DNA of 64,000 bases from Deroplatys truncata (taxonomy: Eukaryota; Arthropoda; Insecta; Mantodea; Mantidae): contig CM060978.1 of NCBI GenBank assembly GCA_030765065.1, positions 216,337,498 to 216,401,497 of the forward strand, written 5' to 3'. How positions within the stretch are numbered: the stretch's first letter is position 1; every line of letters starts with the position of its first letter. Below, piece by piece: positions 10,444 to 22,295 of the stretch. The notes beneath the pieces are model-generated. The model was not told the DNA's origin. It saw only the letters and a program-made list of their open reading frames with translations, and did no database searches. Position numbers and translations under genes: made by a program.

Positions 10444-10590
10444 ACTATCTCTATAGATTAAGTATCCGAGGTAGAGGAATTATTTAATTCCATCCAGAAT
10501 TTGAAATTTAGCTGCCAATATACTTTATAAGGCTTCTTGATTAAAAATATTTCAACATGAGGTTGCGTGTGTGTGTGCGAGTCTATGCGC
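10444..10590 (+). mobile_element. Family H, old end A fragment
   Basis: Starts exactly where the preceding end B stops (actatctctatagattaag) and can be followed, with many changes, to a GT-rich tract near 10565-10600. A head-to-tail junction of a young and an old copy. Confidence 0.45.
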
Positions 10591-10603
10591 ATGTGTGAAT
10601 GTG

Positions 10604-10630
10604 AAAGAGAGAGGGAGAGAGAGAGAGACT
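10604..10630. repeat. (AG)n microsatellite
   Basis: gagagaggg followed by a gagagagaga run directly after a GT-rich tract. Confidence 0.8.
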
Positions 10631-11946
10631 CAGTGAATCTGTGGAAGTCTACGAGGGCGATACTGTAAATTTTTAGAATACTAAGTTTATAAAAACAAAT
10701 GAAATTTATTTTTATTTGACAGCTACTTTCTAATGTTTTGCGAGTTGATTGTCGTGTAATTTTTTCGATTTGCCTAATAGCTAATTTGTTAGTTATCATC
10801 AATCAAAGATTTTGTGTTCACCCAAAAATAAATTTGACTAGAGCACATTTCCGGGCTATAATTTACGATTTTAAACCGTCATTTTCACTTAAACAATGTG
10901 AAGATCGATTTATTAATGCATTTGTCGAAGAAGGAAGCAATTTATAATAATTGGTACAGCGAATTCAAAAGAGATCGGTTTTTTCTTAGTAATGAATTTC
11001 GTGTAGGACGCCCAAGAGTTGCTGTTACTGTTCGAGCAATGCTTGAAGAAGATCGACGGACATCTTATGAATTTATTCGGGCGTCTTTGGGCATTGGTAT
11101 AAGTCAAATCCAAAACATTTTACAACAGTTAGACGTGAGAAAAAATTGTTATCGATAGATTCCATATAAATTGACTCCCGATCAAAAAGAACGCATTGAT
11201 TGGTGCAGAAAAAATCTAGAAAAATTCCAAGGCGGCACTTCAATTTTGGTTTGGATATCGTTACTGGTGATGAATCTTGGGTTTATTGTTATGATCCTGA
11301 AAAGAAAAGCTAACTGACTCAATGTGTCTTTCGAACAGAATCTAAGCTATAGAAGTCCGACGAATTCGCAGTGCTAATAAGAAGATGGTTACTAGTTTTT
11401 TTTTTGCTAAAACGTACCATACTGCCACTATAGCATTAGAAGGTAGACGTACCGTTACTGCCGACTGGTGAACAAATGTCTGTTTACCGTAAATATTTGA
11501 AAAGGTTCATGAAAAACGCCCAAAAGGAAAAATAATGTTACGCCATGCCAACGCATTGTTATATACAACAAAACTGAGGCAGTATTTAATATCACAACAT
11601 TGTAAATGCCAGAGTGATTGTAGTGTAAATCAACATTATTGTATGACAATGATTTGAGATGTTTGTTAATTATAAGCATTGTTAGGAAATAAGTTTACAC
11701 GGCCTCACTGAAACTGACAATAGGAGCGGGTAACAATGAGCGAGGGGGTGAGTTGTTTATCAATTAGAAGAGACAAACAAATGACGTCAGAGTAGCGTGC
11801 CTTTCTTTAGAAATGGAGGGAATATCTTCCCTAGAGTATATGTGTTCGTAATTCTGATTGGATATAAAAATAGACGCTAATGTTGGCGCGCTTTATTAAC
11901 CAATAGCAGCTCTGTTATAATCTTTAGGCATATCGGGATGAGGGAG

Positions 11947-11953
11947 TATAAAT
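11947..11953 (+). promoter_or_regulatory. TATA box of the solo LTR
   Basis: TATAAAT inside the LTR, about 25-30 bp upstream of the tandem array, a plausible start of the R region. Confidence 0.5.
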
Positions 11954-11977
11954 TCCGTGCCAGAGACGGGTAACGCT

Positions 11978-12121
11978 CAGTCCAACAGAATCATTCGCGG
12001 GTTACACGTCGCTCAGTTCAACATAATCATTCAAGGGTTACACGTCGCGCAGTTCTACAAAATAATTCACAAGGCAAACGTCGCGCAGTTCAACAGAATC
12101 ATTCACGGGTTACACGTCGCG
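11978..12121 (+). repeat. Four tandem 36-bp units within the LTR
   Basis: Units start at 11978, 12014, 12050 and 12086, each beginning cagt(t/c)c or cagttct and ending acgtcgc(g/t). The third unit is the most divergent. A partial fifth unit follows. Confidence 0.9.
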
Positions 12122-12780
12122 CATAGTTCTACAGAATCTCTTGCGTTGTAAAGCTAGTTACAAAAATGTGAAATACGCGAATTAATAATGTGCGGCAAAT
12201 AAGTGATTATAGCTACATTCGAAAATATATCAGTTTCAGTCGGGCGTGTATCAAGAGTAATTATGTGAAATGAATAAAGTGTGACGGCAATAAAAGTGTA
12301 AAAACAAATTCTTTTATCAGTATTATCTTTTAGTAACAACTCTTTCCGTTTACACACCCTGTTCAAGAGATTTGCTCGACCGAGTAATAATAGCTAGCCC
12401 AATGAACCCAAAATTCAAAATAATAAAACAATAACAGGCACTCAGCAATAAGATAACACGAGATGACCGCGACAAAACTAATGACTGAGAATCTGGATGC
12501 CCTAAAGGTCAGGACCACGGACCTTCCACCACACAGCCCTGAACTAGGACCTTGTGATTTCTTTTTGTTTCCAAAAATTAAAGATAAAATGCTGAAATCG
12601 GTTTTTCATCATCAGATGAAGCAGTGGAGTATTATAAAAACCTAGTTTCTATAGTGCCTCAGGAAGAGTGGCATCACAGCTTTAAGGACTAGTTTCATCG
12701 AATGCAAAGAGTATTAATGTTAAAGCAGAATGTTTTTGAAAAAACAATAAAATAATTTAAATTTTTAAAATCTACTCCTG

Positions 12781-13249
12781 TTTGGGTTTCCAAAAAATTT
12801 TCCCCGTATCTCCAAAAGGGAAAGTCAGACAAATTCTAAACTTAATACTAAGCCAAGCAGGATGTAAGGTGAAGATTTTAAAGAAGTTCTCTCCACTCCA
12901 AACAACCCTTGACATGAAAGCAGTTTCGTTATTTTTTATTTTCTCGTTAACTATGGGAATGATTTTTACAAATATGGCATGATTGAGGTATTACGAGCAT
13001 AAATAAAATCTATATCTTGAATTTACTAAAAATATCGTCCCTTCTTTCTTATATTAAGTAACGGAAACCTTAAGACATAAGCGAAAACTCAGTTGAAGAA
13101 TGAATTTAGGTACCTAATACCTATGGTATTAACGGAAATATTAGCTTTTGTTCTTTTGAATTTTTGAGCACTACATCATGAAATGTAAAATGATTGTTCT
13201 TTTGTTTCTCATACAAAGAGTACATACGTATCCACTAATAGCTGATGTT
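12781..13249. other. Unassigned AT-rich region
   Basis: Possible very old repeat sequence (aatcatttgcataca-like blocks are absent); no gene seen. Confidence 0.3.
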
Positions 13250-14315
13250 TGAGGCAGTATTTTTAATACCTGAATAATTTTAATTAAATCATATAGTATG
13301 TAAATTCAATAACAGCCTGCCTTGAAGCAATATGTATGTAACAATTTATAAAATGTATGTAACAGTCATTGCATATGCTTATGTTATTGTAAACATGTTT
13401 AATAATGTTATATGAATGCATTGTGTAATTTAATAATGCAAGAGCTGTGAGAATAATAAGTTTAGAGTTGCTAACAATAAGGTAACAATGAGATAACCTT
13501 GAGACAATAATGAGTTTGAGAGTGGAATGCTACTGGTCATGATTAGAGCAACGATAATGTAAATTTTGTGACAGTTTAAAAAATAGCCAATCAACAGCCA
13601 GAAAAAGCTTTAGTAAAATGCAGGTATTCTATTGGACTAGGAATAGCCAATCAGAGACTTGAAATAAAAAAGTGTACGGGTTTGGACGGTTGAAATATGT
13701 TCAGTTGCCTGCAGACCTTGGCAGTGACCAGATGGAAGATGTGTTCTCTAAAGAAATATTACGTATTCGTGTGAAACGAAAATTATGTATACGCGTTAAC
13801 AAAGTGCAAGTAGTAAATAAAAGAATCTCACAGCTCTTAATATCAGTGTAGTGATATTTAATTTGTGTCAAGGATTAATAAAAAGAAGTGAATTTAAACT
13901 TAAAAACTGTGTAAACCTACATTCTTGTCCCACCACGCCCTGATTAAGAGAAACGTGTCTCTAAAACAATACTGAAGCAGCCGAGGCAAAAAACAAACAT
14001 AAATAATATCTATAAAACCAATTTAATAACAAAGTTAAAAGTTAATTTTTTTTAAACTTGCAGCGTAACAACAAAAATACATCTTCTAATCAGCTTTACA
14101 TACGTAACAGCATATTACGTAACAAACAATCTTCTTCAAATTAACGTCCATATGCGAGGCAAATAAACAACAAACTCCTAAAGACAATAACTTCTTCAAA
14201 TTATAGCCCAAAGCGTGGTGCAAACTTTAACAACAGAACACTTTCTCAAATTGGCTTCCCAAGCGTGAGGCTAATAATTTACGCAAATAAATTACATAAA
14301 CAAAATACTACTTCA
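13250..14315 (+). mobile_element. Solo LTR, family L, 4-bp target duplication TGTT
   Basis: Begins TGAGGCAGTATTTTTAATA and ends ctacttca. TGTT flanks both sides (13246-13249 and 14316-14319). It holds an AATAAA at 13816, and toward the 3' end three diverged tandem blocks of the type aacttcttcaaattggctcc...gcgtgaggc. No gag, pol or second LTR lies nearby, so it is a solo LTR from homologous recombination. About 1066 bp. Confidence 0.85.
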
Positions 14316-14319
14316 TGTT

Positions 14320-15054
14320 GTCTTAGCCTACAAAATATACATTACCTTAATATTTATTATCCAATTGAAACCTTCTTGGACGAAAAATTATCATGATAAA
14401 TAGTAAGTAGATGGAAAGATAAGCTTTTATGCGAATAAGAATGCCAGAGTGGAAGCAAGCCAAGTGCAAGAATGATGATTAATGAACGCTCAAACAAGGC
14501 CTTATTTCTGTTGAGGCCCACTGGTTGCTCTTTGGTGTAGAAACATATGTTTTGACTTATAACCAGGCTTAGGCATTTCTAAGCATTAAAGCCAGGACGG
14601 AAGGAAATAAGGCTGAACTATAAGCGGACGTCGAAGGTAACAAACTAACCCCTATCTCTCGTACATTATGTTGGTGTTTGCAGATAGCACTCAATAGACC
14701 GTATTTACCTGCCGTCAGAGACCCTTAGCCGCTGTTACTTACATTCTTTGTATTGACATATGGTTGGAGTATAGATAACTTGAAGCTAACTGCTTAAGAA
14801 CTGCTATATCTAGTGACCTATATCTTGGTACCCGATAACAAAAGTTGACTGCACTATAGTATATATACCAGTTCTTTTCTGCCTACTGGGCTATAGACGC
14901 AACCAGTAACCTAAAAGGACTGCATTCCACTCTTGTCGGTCCTAAACATTGCGAGCCTAGTGATAACCAGGGTCCGGATTCTGAAGACCTAAAACGTTTG
15001 AAAATGTCCTATAAAATTGCTCTATTTTTTAAAGGACTTAAAAGTGAGCTTTAT
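14320..15054. other. Unassigned region
   Basis: No coding signal. A tatagtatatataccag motif near 14855 could be a TATA region, but nothing downstream supports a gene. Confidence 0.25.
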
Positions 15055-15305
15055 TTAATGTATTAAAATTAGGACACAGAAAGTTACAAATTGATTTATG
15101 CACAAGTATAACTGCTATACAAGCAGAAAAAGCAGATATGAGGGTAATAATTAATTTATAAATTAATGGTCTTGTTTGATGAATCCGAAAAGTATATTAA
15201 GAAAATTGTTTTTGAAGCAGCTCTTACATAACTGTAGCATCAACTCTTCTGAGTTCTCATATTATACGAAATTCGTAGTGATTGAACATCTATACAACCT
15301 AAGCA

Positions 15306-15897
15306 CGGGGGCAGTCCAGAAAGTCCCAGACATTTTGGCCTATCGTGGCGATGAGTAAGGCTAGAGCCGCCATCTTGGTGTCAGACGTTCCTACATTCAG
15401 TACGCATCCAGCTGTGGTAGCGTGAGGACTGTGCCTTCCTTATTGTGCTCTCTGTGAGTTGTTAAAATGTGGACTGCAATAGAAAATCCCGCCACTTCTG
15501 AAGTGCGGTTGGCTAAAAAGAACAAACCAATTGATTATCGTCAACTTTGTGATGTTTACGGGAAGGGAATAATGAGTGAAAGCCGAGTCAGGCAATGGTG
15601 CATCGATTTTAAAAATGGCCGTACCAATGTTCACGACGAGGATCGCAGTGGCAGGCCTAGCCTTATGACTGATGAACTGTCAATGCAAATCTTTGACAAA
15701 ATTCGTGAAAATTGTCGTTTCACGATTACAGAACTTTCGCAACATTTTCCCCAAATTTCACGGAGTTTGGTGCATCAAATTGATGCTGTGATACTGAAGC
15801 TGAACTGCATGCCGGTGTAAACCAGTGGTTGAAGTTGATATTTGTATTTTGTTAATTGTTTATTTCAAAACGTCTGGGACTTTCTGGATTACCCTCG
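15306..15897 (+). mobile_element. mariner element, internally deleted to about 0.6 kb
   Basis: Terminal inverted repeats: left gcagtccagaaagtcccaga (from 15311), right reverse complement gtaatccagaaagtcccaga. TA follows the right end; the left TA is mutated. About 0.6 kb compared with the usual 1.3 kb. Confidence 0.85.
15467..15820 (+). pseudogene. mariner transposase, DNA-binding domain only
   Basis: An open frame of 117 codons. It starts MWTAIENPATSEVR and includes RQLCDVYGKGIMSESRVRQW, then DFKNGRTNVHDEDRSGRPS, then IRENCRFTITELSQHFPQIS. These are the paired helix-turn-helix motifs that bind the inverted repeats in mariner transposases. The frame then jumps to a tail resembling the extreme C-terminus (LKLNCMPV). 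The catalytic DDD domain is deleted, so the product could bind ends at most. The intact frame over the binding domain is notable, though a repressor role is speculation. Confidence 0.8.
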
Positions 15898-16036
15898 TAT
15901 GACACGGCATAAGGATAAAAACAACAGAAACCGAACTGTACGCACTTATTAACGCAAAAAATGGAAAGCTGATCTGCTTCATCCCTAGTAGTTTGGGGCA
16001 TGAATTCATGACACCTGCTGCTCTGGCAATACACTA

Positions 16037-17251
16037 TGTGATCAAAAGTATCCGGACACCTCCACAAACATTTGTTTTTCATCTTAGGTGCATTGTGCTG
16101 CCACCTACTGCCTGGTACTCATTATCCGAACCACATTAGTCACTAGACATCGTGAAACAGCAGAATGGTACGCTTCGTGGAACTCACGGACTTCGAACGT
16201 GGTCAGGTGATTGGGTGTCACTTGTGTCAGAAGTCTGTACGCAAGATTTTCACACTCCTAAACATCCCTAGGTCCACTGATTCTGATGTGATAGTGAAGT
16301 GGAAACGTGAAGGGACATGCGCAGCACAAAATTGTACAGGCCGACCTCGTCTGTTGACTGACAGAGACCGCCGACATTTGAAGAGGGTCGTAAAGAGTAA
16401 TAGGCACACATCTATCCAGACCATTATACAGGAATTCCAAACTGCATCAGGATCCACTCCAAGCACTATGACAGTTAGGCGTGAGGTGAGAAACCTTAGA
16501 TTTCATGATCGAGCGGCTGCTCATAAGCCACACATCACGCAGAAAAATTCCAAACGACGCCTCGCTTGGTGTAAGGAGCATCAAAATTACACGATTGAAC
16601 AGTAGCAAAACGTTGTGTGGAGTGACGAATCACAGTACACAATGTGGCGATCCGATGGCAGGGTGTGGGTATGGCGAATGGCCCGGTGAACGTCATCTGC
16701 CAGCGTGTGTAGTACGAACAGTGAAATTCGGAGGTGGTGTTGTTATGGTGTGTTCGTGTTTTTCTTGGGGGGGGACTTGCACCCCTTGTTGTTTTGCGTG
16801 GCACGATCACAGCGCAGATCTACATTGCTATTTTAAGCACCTTCTTGCTTCCCACTTTGAAGAGCAACTCGGGGATGGCGATTGCATATTTCAACTCGAT
16901 CGAGCACCTGTACATACTGCACGGGCTGTGACGGAGTGGTTACACGACAATAACATCCCTGTAATACACTGACCTGCACAGAGTCCTGACTTGAATCCTA
17001 TAGAATACCTTTTTGGAACGCCGACTTCGTGCCAGGCCTCACCGACCTACATCGATACCTCTCCTCAGTTCCGCACTCCGTGAAGAATGCGCTGCCATTC
17101 CCCAAGAAACCTTCCAGCACCTAATTGATAGTATGCCTGCGAGAGCGAACGCTGTCATCAAGGTTAAGGGTGGGCCAACACCATATTGACTTCCAGCATT
17201 ACCGATGGAGGGCGCCACGAACTTGGACGTCGTTTTCAGCCAGGTGTCCCC
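16037..17251 (+). mobile_element. Tc1-like transposon with broken right end
   Basis: Left end tgtgatcaaaagtatccgga (16037) preceded by TA. At the right end only aggtgtcc of the expected inverted repeat survives (about 17240-17250), then unrelated sequence starts. About 1.2 kb. Confidence 0.75.
16165..17190 (+). pseudogene. Tc1-like transposase pseudogene (DD34E)
   Basis: The first 146 codons are open: FVELTDFERGQVIGCHLCQK, then a second helix-turn-helix with GRPRLLTDRDRRHLKR and STMTVRREVRNLRFHDRAA. A stop follows EHQNYTIEQ. Downstream in changing frames come VWSDESQYTMWRSDGRVW (first Asp), FGGGVVMV, FQLDRAPVHTARAVTEWLHD (second Asp), and SPDLNPIEY (catalytic Glu). At least two frameshifts and one stop disable it. 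In working elements this enzyme cuts and pastes DNA at TA sites. The right inverted repeat is also lost, so the copy is immobile. Confidence 0.85.
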
Positions 17252-20117
17252 CTCGTTGCGTAACCTATACCTATAACTGCTTACAATGTCATTACTAGGT
17301 ACTCTTTTTTTGGCTAAGATGCAAAACCTGAGATTGGCAGAGACTTCACTATCTTTCTTGATTAACTGTTAATAATTTGCTGAAAACTGTATCAGTTCCT
17401 TCCTTTTGATTTACATCTTCGCTTGCAACCACGGTAAGTGATGAAAAGGATTTGTCACGCCGAATCATAGTGACAACCTTATTCATCTGAGATAAGCCAT
17501 TGCTGGTGCTGGCTCAGAATAAGGTGCATTAGGTTAACACCTTTCATATGACTAGATCGTGCCTCTGCGGTCGTGATGAGGTTGCCAAACACGTAGCAGT
17601 AGATGGAATTCAGTTTCATGTGGAAAGGATGCCAAAGAAGGCGTAGTCTATATTCTCTATTCTGCCACCCGACTAACATAGCACTCATCTGCAAAGTTTC
17701 TTCATCCATGACCTAAATACAATTACAAGGTTACGGCAGCCTCTAATCTTCAAATGCCACCGATATGGATCAAAATTCTGCACATTTATATGGTAGTAAT
17801 TGCGATAAAGAGCAGTACGACTTTACCTTTTGCAAACATATAGTGTGTTTTTATACTTCAAGGGTTATCCTTAATAGTTGTGTTGAAGTTTAGGAATGAT
17901 TCTTCCTCTTCTTCTTCTTCCTCCTCCTCATTCTCCTCGTCCTACTCCTTTATCTCTGTCCATAGAGCTGCCATTTCAAATAACTTCGAACCTTAGTAAA
18001 CCACTAATCTGGAGTTTACAATTACAATTCTTCTGTTCAGCACATTGTTTGCAAGGAGCACTATGCTCTGAATGGATGCTCAAGGGATTGTGGAGCTTAG
18101 ATCATACAAAATATGCTATCTGACAATTTTACAAAAAAGGAAGTTTGTTAGTGAAATAAAATAGTATTAATGTGTGTGTAGATAATAAAAAAGCACATAG
18201 ATATATTTTAAATTACTAGACAGAAAACCTAAAGTTAAACAAAAGTCAAATTGAATGCGCATATACACGTCAAAATAGGCTTGCTTTAAACAATTATTTT
18301 GTGTCAAAATCTTTTCTGGTGACTCTCTCATTTTATATATTTTGTTTATATTTTCATCCCAAGCTTTCATGATCACATGCATTATAATATTTCCTGCATA
18401 TTTAAAGGTATAGCAGTTTCTATTTGCTCTTAAATGTAGCTATCGTGTTAAAAATAAACTTAATATCGAAAAATACCACATTAATTTCGTTGTATTTGGA
18501 ACTAAGTGACATATTGAAACAAAGGATTAAATAAACGGTTATAGACTATGATAGAGATAGGATTATGGACTATCGCTATATTTGGGTTTTGCTTAAACAG
18601 TGTGCTTTAAGATGGAGAAAAAGAGAAGTCAAAACGAACAATAACTAATGTAAAATTAGACACTTTACATTTACACATAATCCAATAATAATAAAAACAA
18701 TATTATTAGTGATTACAAGCCACGAGGAAAACGAAATACAGGCCGTCCAAGATTAAGATGGAGTTAATGGGCTTGATGCTCTAACCGGGTGGATGAAGAT
18801 ATAGTGGGCTTACAGCTATCAATTACAAAGTTAAATGAAGTAAGAGAAAATAAATAAAAAGGTCTAAATGTTTATAAGTAAAAGAACAGAAAACAGTTCA
18901 ACTGTCATGGATTAAATTATTATTGAACAAGAATATACATTCAAGTATTTATGATTTCCATTATTGGTCTGAAATTCAAAGGCCGATAAGAAGTAAAGCT
19001 TAGAGAAATTTGCAAATGAAGCAAGCAATGAATTAAGTGTTGGCATGTTTAAAACGGCATTTCGATAAAAGGACGAGAAGAGAGAGAAAGAGAGAGACAG
19101 ACACACACACAAAGACAAAAGAACAGCTACTTAATCCAGCATTAACAATTATTAAAGTATCTTGCGAAATCTGTGTTCAAGATTGCAGGTTGTATATATG
19201 AGATTTTTAAAACGCCTCTTGGAAAACTTTAGAGTTTAGAAACACGGAAGTAATAGCACAAATAGGAGAAGAGAATATAATAGAAAAAACAGAAAGCTTC
19301 CTAAACGTGTAGTTTGAGATGACAGAGGAAGTTATTAACTTGTGGCAGAAATTATTCCATCTTGTGTGGTAGATTACAGGTTACTTTTCACATCACATTC
19401 AATATTTGACAGATAAATTGGTCCGAGATATATGTTGGATATAATTTTTGTATACCGGTTAATTTAAAGCTTCGTCAGTATTCAGCAGGTCGTGCAAAAA
19501 TTAGGTTTCCCTTCTCATTTGTTGCCAGTTGAGCATTCAAACGCCTTATTTTAATTACAAATAGAGATTACTTTATTCTAAAAATCTATTAAAGCCCCCA
19601 TAATCTTGTTAAATGTAGTTGGATGCACAAGATGAAATTCACATGAAAGCGGAATTTCAAAATAATTAACAAAGTTGAAATAAGTTACTTTTGACACTTT
19701 TTCAACAGAAAGCTAGGATATCTTGTAAAATTGTAATGAAATACTGTGCTGAAATAATCCTATTTCTATAATGATCTATTGAATAAGAATACCAAAGAGA
19801 AAAAGACATTATTAATGCCCAGGAACAAAATTCTGGCATCTCAAATCAAGTCGGAGACTGAGTGATGAATCATAGCCAAATTTTACAATTATAAGATATC
19901 TGAGCTAAAAGCTGGCCATTTTGGATGTTTTAAATGCTTTGATGAACACAGTGTATACTTTCTAATGCAACACGACAAATCCACTTTTATGAAGAGATCA
20001 GTCCATTAGTCAAAGTGTGTTTTGTGTGATTCCGTCAGCAGATACGCTACTCACCAATAAGAAATTTATCAAAAGCAAACCATTGATGTAGATTTGAGGA
20101 GGTTATTTTATACGTAG
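17252..20117. other. Largely unassigned AT-rich region
   Basis: A CT-rich tract lies at 17905-17960. A minus open frame of 76 codons (17479-17709) has no recognised domain. One short LINE-like relic is listed separately at 18716. Nothing else could be supported. Confidence 0.3.
18716..18765 (+). pseudogene. Short LINE 3'-end relic
   Basis: Translates as KPRGKRNTGRPRLRW, the conserved basic motif near the C-terminus of RTs of a multicopy insect LINE. The same motif type (KPKGK..PGRPRKR) occurs at 25880-25925. Only about 50 bp are recognisable. Confidence 0.4.
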
Positions 20118-20520
20118 GGCGGCGCCGTGGCCGAGTGGTTAGACCGCTCGCCTCCCACCGAGGCGGCCCGGGTTCAATCCCAGGGTCCTGCATGTGGGAT
20201 TTGTGGTGGACGAAGCGGCATCTGGGCGGGTTTTCTCCGGGTTCTCCGGTTTCCCCCCGCCATTCATTCCACCAACTGCTCCATCATCATCTTTCCTTTC
20301 ATCCATTTCACCCACATTTCGTTTCCTCTACTTCCTTCATCCCATACTAGGCATCGGGCTGATCCCCCATCCTGGATGTTCTGTCTGATCCATGAGTGTC
20401 TGCTCCACGACGGGCCTCTGACCCCAGGCACCCGCCTGTAAGTCCTGGGGGAGGGTGTAAGTCCTGGGGGAGGGTGTAAGTCCTACATAAGAGGAGGGTA
20501 AACAGATAATGAATGAATGA
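20118..20520 (+). mobile_element. tRNA-derived SINE
   Basis: Head with an A box (tggccgagtggttaga) and a B box (gggttcaatccc), an acceptor-like start and 74-nt spacing like a tRNA. The body follows with ggttttctccgggttctccg, a duplicated 20-bp unit (gtaagtcctgggggagggt) and an (aatg)n tail. The head is transcribed by RNA polymerase III in such elements. The open plus frames crossing it (127-138 bp onwards) are not genes. Confidence 0.75.
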
Positions 20521-20639
20521 ACTCGCCCACTGCATTGTGAGAATACAATTTACATAGAATCAGAGATGTCTTATTCCACTTAACTTGATGTGAATTTGAC
20601 GTGAGTGTTTTTCCTAAAGCTATGCTTTGGCATTTGGCT

Positions 20640-20760
20640 TAGTTAAGTCTGGGTGATCAGTTAGTTGGACGTTGGCTTTGTATCCAAGGTCGCAGATTCG
20701 ATCCTGGCACAGGATGATGGTGATTAAGTGCTCTGGCATTTAAAACTCCCGTGTAATAAA
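20640..20760 (+). mobile_element. Probable tRNA-derived SINE fragment
   Basis: The stretch gatcagttagttgga resembles an A box and gcagattcgatcctgg a B box at tRNA-like spacing. No clear tail. Confidence 0.4.
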
Positions 20761-22180
20761 TTAAGGCACTTTGGCGACGTTGATATGAACCCGAATTTGC
20801 GTCAGTCGTCGCGCCTCTCTATGCTTCGAAGACTGCGCCGTTGGTTTCAGTCTCAGGTTGAAGTCGAACACGGTGTAGTGGCAGATACAGGAGAAGTAAT
20901 GGTAAAATTCACTGTACCTGCTTTATGTTCTCCGTCCGACGTGGCTTCATCTTGTTGCCCTGGCTGGTTGATTTAATTGTACGGTAATTCTCGCTGTTGC
21001 CCTGGCTAGTTGGTTCTCAGCGGAGATGTCTGCATGGACTTTGCTTATCAGGATTGCTAATAAGCTCGTCGATCTCAGTAGTGGTACAAGGAGCTCAGAG
21101 GTAAATTCACTACTCATTATAATGTTTGGGTAACTGCAATTTATTGTCACTTCTCACTTTAAAACACTACATAAGGTTCCTGTTCACTTATCTCATTATC
21201 TAGAACTCAAGAATCACCGATACATTGTTAATTAGTATGTGATTAGTCACATTTACACTACCGCACAAAAGAACACCATTTGCGCGCCAACTTTGTCTTA
21301 CGGAGTAGCGTGGATTCCTCGTCTGTATCTACAAGTCAACTCCTTGGATTTTGGGGTAAATCTCGACTATTTAAAGACCACGATCCCCCGCTTAAAATTT
21401 TAGGATTTGATTTCTCATTGCAGGAATTTTCGCGGTTCTCTCAGCGTGGCTAAATAATATTTAATTTATATATATTCTTATTGGCTAGTTTGTATATATC
21501 ACGCGATTTTTTCCCGGGCTCCTCTCGGTAATTTTCCGTTCTGTTATATTTACCTCACTCCATACTTCCGGAGCGGAGACAAAGTCATAAAACCTTACCC
21601 TAGAATAACACAAAAGATCCCGGTTTCCTCTGCACATGGGAATAGCATATTTTCTACAAACGGCAGAGTTTAAGATATTCTAAAACTAGTGACACAGGAA
21701 CATTATATATACAAGAAAATATTACATTAATCAAAAATGGCTATATACATGGTGTTCACATTATACACACATATCATTTATATATCAAATTAAACACTAA
21801 ATAAATTAACACATTATAAAATTAATTCGGGCACATTCTGTCTCAAGTTATTAATATAAAATTAATTACAATAATGTAATAATAATAGGTTGGTTTTAGC
21901 TCTAAAGAGTAGCCTAAATGCTCCATTGTCACTTCGCTTGAAACTGACATTTCTGCAAGACTTCAGATAGAAGACATCACTTTGCGACAAGAGAGCTGGA
22001 GGATACATTTGGGGCTACTGGTGACTTGTGAAAGGGATTCATCATCACGACGTCTTCCGAGGTCACCCCCATTTTGCCATGGCCTTTCCTTGCTAGTCTG
22101 GCAGAAACGCACGTGAAACTGAGTGTGAGCTATCCTAACTTTCAACTATAATGTACAGATACAGAATTTATGTAGGTGCC
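20761..22180. other. Unassigned region
   Basis: Moderately GC-rich at the left with a duplicated ccctggctggttg / ccctggctagttgg pair (20957 and 21000), then AT-rich. No gene found. Confidence 0.3.
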
Positions 22181-22279
22181 CTTTTCTTGAAAATATTCTC
22201 ATTTTAATGACCTCTTTTCCTGAAAATATTCTCATTTTAATGACCTCTTTTCCTGAAAATATTCTCATTTTAATGACAG
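22181..22279 (+). repeat. Three tandem 33-bp units
   Basis: Units at 22181, 22214 and 22247 share ctgaaaatattctcatttta; the first differs by one base (cttga). Confidence 0.95.
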
Positions 22280-22295
22280 AAACAACTTTGTACTA

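Larger units (their letters stand above)
11575..12474 (+). mobile_element. Solo LTR, family L, divergent member, 4-bp target duplication AAAC
   Basis: Starts TGAGGCAGTATTTAATA and ends in CA. AAAC precedes (11571-11574) and follows (12475-12478). Removing it restores the mariner reading frame, which confirms the boundaries. It carries a TATA box, a four-unit 36-bp tandem array, and an AATAAA at 12273, so it looks like a complete LTR with promoter and polyadenylation signals. It aligns well with the other four family L LTRs only at its start, so it may be a separate subfamily. Confidence 0.75.
10818..12735 (+). pseudogene. mariner transposase pseudogene, split by a solo LTR
   Basis: N-terminal helix-turn-helix region: INLTRAHFRAIIYDF, then after a frameshift NNWYSEFKRDRFFLSNEF and GRPRVAVTVRAMLEEDRR...YEFIRASLGIGISQIQNIL. 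After a stop, IPYKLTPDQKERIDWC. In shifted frames 11256-11310 keeps the first catalytic block IVTGDESWVYCYDPEKK. The reading reaches HANALLYTTK at 11574, is interrupted by the 900-bp LTR, and resumes in phase at 12475 with LMTENLDALKVRTTDLPPH, then SPELGPCDFFLFPKIKDKM. Of the DD34D triad, the second Asp is Ala (HAN instead of HDN) and the third is Glu (SPEL instead of SPDL). Terminal inverted repeats are not recognisable. Confidence 0.75.
15055..16034 (+). repeat. Unclassified repeat R, copy split by a mariner
   Basis: The block cagaaagttacaaattgatt (15070 region) recurs at 31270-31330 and 49870-49930 with similar downstream sequence, and the block cgcacttattaacgcaaaa (about 15940) recurs near 31635. 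A mariner insertion (15306-15897) separates the two halves. No coding capacity seen. Confidence 0.5.

Noticed and set aside
13250..14315. Reading the family L units as MITEs
   Set aside because: They have TG...CA ends, 4-bp duplications, no inverted repeats and a polyadenylation signal, all of which fit LTRs.
17896..18123. Pro/Leu/Ser-rich plus frame of 75 codons
   Set aside because: Its first part is a CT-rich low-complexity tract; no conserved features.
20118..20190. Functional tRNA gene
   Set aside because: A and B boxes are present, but a SINE body and tail follow directly and a proper acceptor stem could not be closed.
20127..20441. Open frames of 60-104 codons in the GC-rich patch
   Set aside because: They overlap the tRNA-derived SINE in several frames; the sequence is explained by the SINE.
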